This document shows positions 63,166-64,000 of a stretch of 64,000 bases of DNA, piece by piece. This stretch comes from Macrobrachium rosenbergii (taxonomy: Eukaryota; Arthropoda; Malacostraca; Decapoda; Palaemonidae): assembly GCF_040412425.1 (NCBI RefSeq), contig NC_089766.1, positions 51,876,372 through 51,940,371 of the forward strand. The letters are read 5' to 3'. The notes below the pieces were generated by a model, which saw nothing but the letters and a program-made list of their open reading frames with translations, had not been told where the DNA came from and ran no database searches. Both the position numbers and the translations under genes were made by a program. Position 1 is the first letter of the stretch; every line of letters starts with the position of its first letter.

Positions 63166-64000
63166 CTGCCAAAGGCATATGTACTTCAACTGCTGAACTG
63201 TGGATGGCTGTTAAGGTCACTTCCACAACATTAACCGCATTGAACACCTACACAAAAGGCTTATCAGCAGTTTATCAAAGCCCTCTGCTTCCACTGCCAT
63301 TCACCTCCATCTTGTGCACCCTCTCATGCTTTCTGGATATTTTGTCTCCCCTTCTCACTATCTCATTTTCCTAGGTCTTTCTATCTTCTTTCCTCTTTGC
63401 GCTTTCAAAATATGCCCTCTTTTTCACCGGCCTATCGTTCATAATCAATTCCACATGACCAAGCCATCATAGAACATTCTGAGTATTTTTACCACTTCCT
63501 CTATGTATCTCCACATTTGCACCCTTTCAGTTCTTACAAAACATATATAATGCAAAGAAAAAAATCTCTACAGAGTGAACCCGCCCCTTTTGCAAGTTCA
63601 TTCACATTTGTACAATTCCGATTTGGCATCCATAAATTTTTCCCACATCCTGTTATCTTTCTTGTTTCACCCATTCACTGTCATGCATTATACAGTATTT
63701 ACTCCTAGATAACTATACGAATCATCACTTCTATTCATCCACCATCTACTTCAGCATTCATTGATATAACTTCATAACCTTGCTCTTTTTCACATTTACC
63801 CTCACCTCTTGTGAACAGTGTTACCGTTTCACTAATCTCTGCAGTATTTCTTCACTTTGCCCTGTCATTTACTGTATCACCCTTAGATGTAAACCACTCC
63901 ATAACCATTTACAACTCTCTTTTTTTTTTTTTTTTTGTCTTATAACTTTGCACCTAGATTTAATGTCCTCCCTCTGACATCCAGCATCACATTATCCATG
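63166..64000 (-). mobile_element. diffuse LINE-like remnant
   Basis: C/T-rich plus strand with words like TTCACCTCCATCTTG and TCCACATGACCAAGCCATCA that parallel the minus-strand LINE fragment at 5,890-6,310 (TTCACCTCTGTCTTG, TCCACATGACTGAACCACCA). Coding is too decayed to read. A poly-T tract is at about 63,920-63,937. Confidence 0.35.

Noticed and set aside
61005..63374. Frames of 60-136 codons across the 148-bp minisatellite
   Set aside because: Present on both strands, follow the repeat phase, and break where unit lengths vary.

Overview
The window looks like a repeat-rich intergenic stretch of an arthropod nuclear genome, most likely a decapod crustacean and perhaps a caridean shrimp. 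The evidence is the density of (TA)n, (AAT)n, (GA)n and (CA)n arrays, several SINE-like families, Penelope-like elements, LINE 3' ends, a P-type and a hAT transposon, an env-bearing LTR retroelement, a short TTAGG (arthropod telomere type) tract, and intron-containing reading frames with eukaryotic splice signals. The genus cannot be fixed from sequence alone. There are no bacterial-style genes, operons or CRISPR arrays.

Layout. 1-10,930 (copy A) and 16,440-26,734 plus 36,916-36,990 (copy B) are two close, colinear copies of one roughly 10-kb segment. Each copy carries, in order: a SINE-like repeat, a Penelope-like element (PLE), exon 2 of a glycine-rich secreted protein gene (minus strand), LINE fragments, exon 1 of that gene with its TATA box, a MITE-like element, and a LINE C-terminal reading frame. 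Between the copies, 11.4-14.15 kb holds a decayed P-element-type transposase with a THAP domain (minus strand). From 13.1 to 16.1 kb the sequence is an interleaved mosaic in which short words of the copy A/B segment alternate with words of other sequence. That looks more like a consensus artefact than biology.

Copy B is interrupted at 26,735-36,915 by a complete gypsy/errantivirus-like LTR retroelement: 621- and 619-bp LTRs, primer binding site, gag with two zinc knuckles, protease, RT-RNase H, integrase with GPY/F module, and an open env-like frame. Its env is most simply expressed from a spliced mRNA. The unoccupied target is still visible in copy A.

37-52 kb has no recognisable host gene apart from one weak exon candidate. 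It holds tandem arrays (27-bp, about 75-bp, 98-bp, 84-bp and 1.1-kb units), five copies in the window of one SINE-like family, a hairpin-bearing repeat, and tRNA-derived SINEs, one of which shares its 3' tail with a LINE also present here.

52.5-60.06 kb is a nest: a second PLE lineage broken by a LINE 3' fragment, and at the end of that fragment a 5.94-kb hAT transposon (53,418-59,360) with an exact 8-bp target duplication. 61.0-63.17 kb is a GC-rich 148-bp minisatellite with higher-order structure, followed by LINE-like remnant sequence.

The only plausible host protein gene is the duplicated glycine-rich secreted protein. Almost everything else is mobile DNA or tandem repeat, and many reading frames in the window are just translations of microsatellites.
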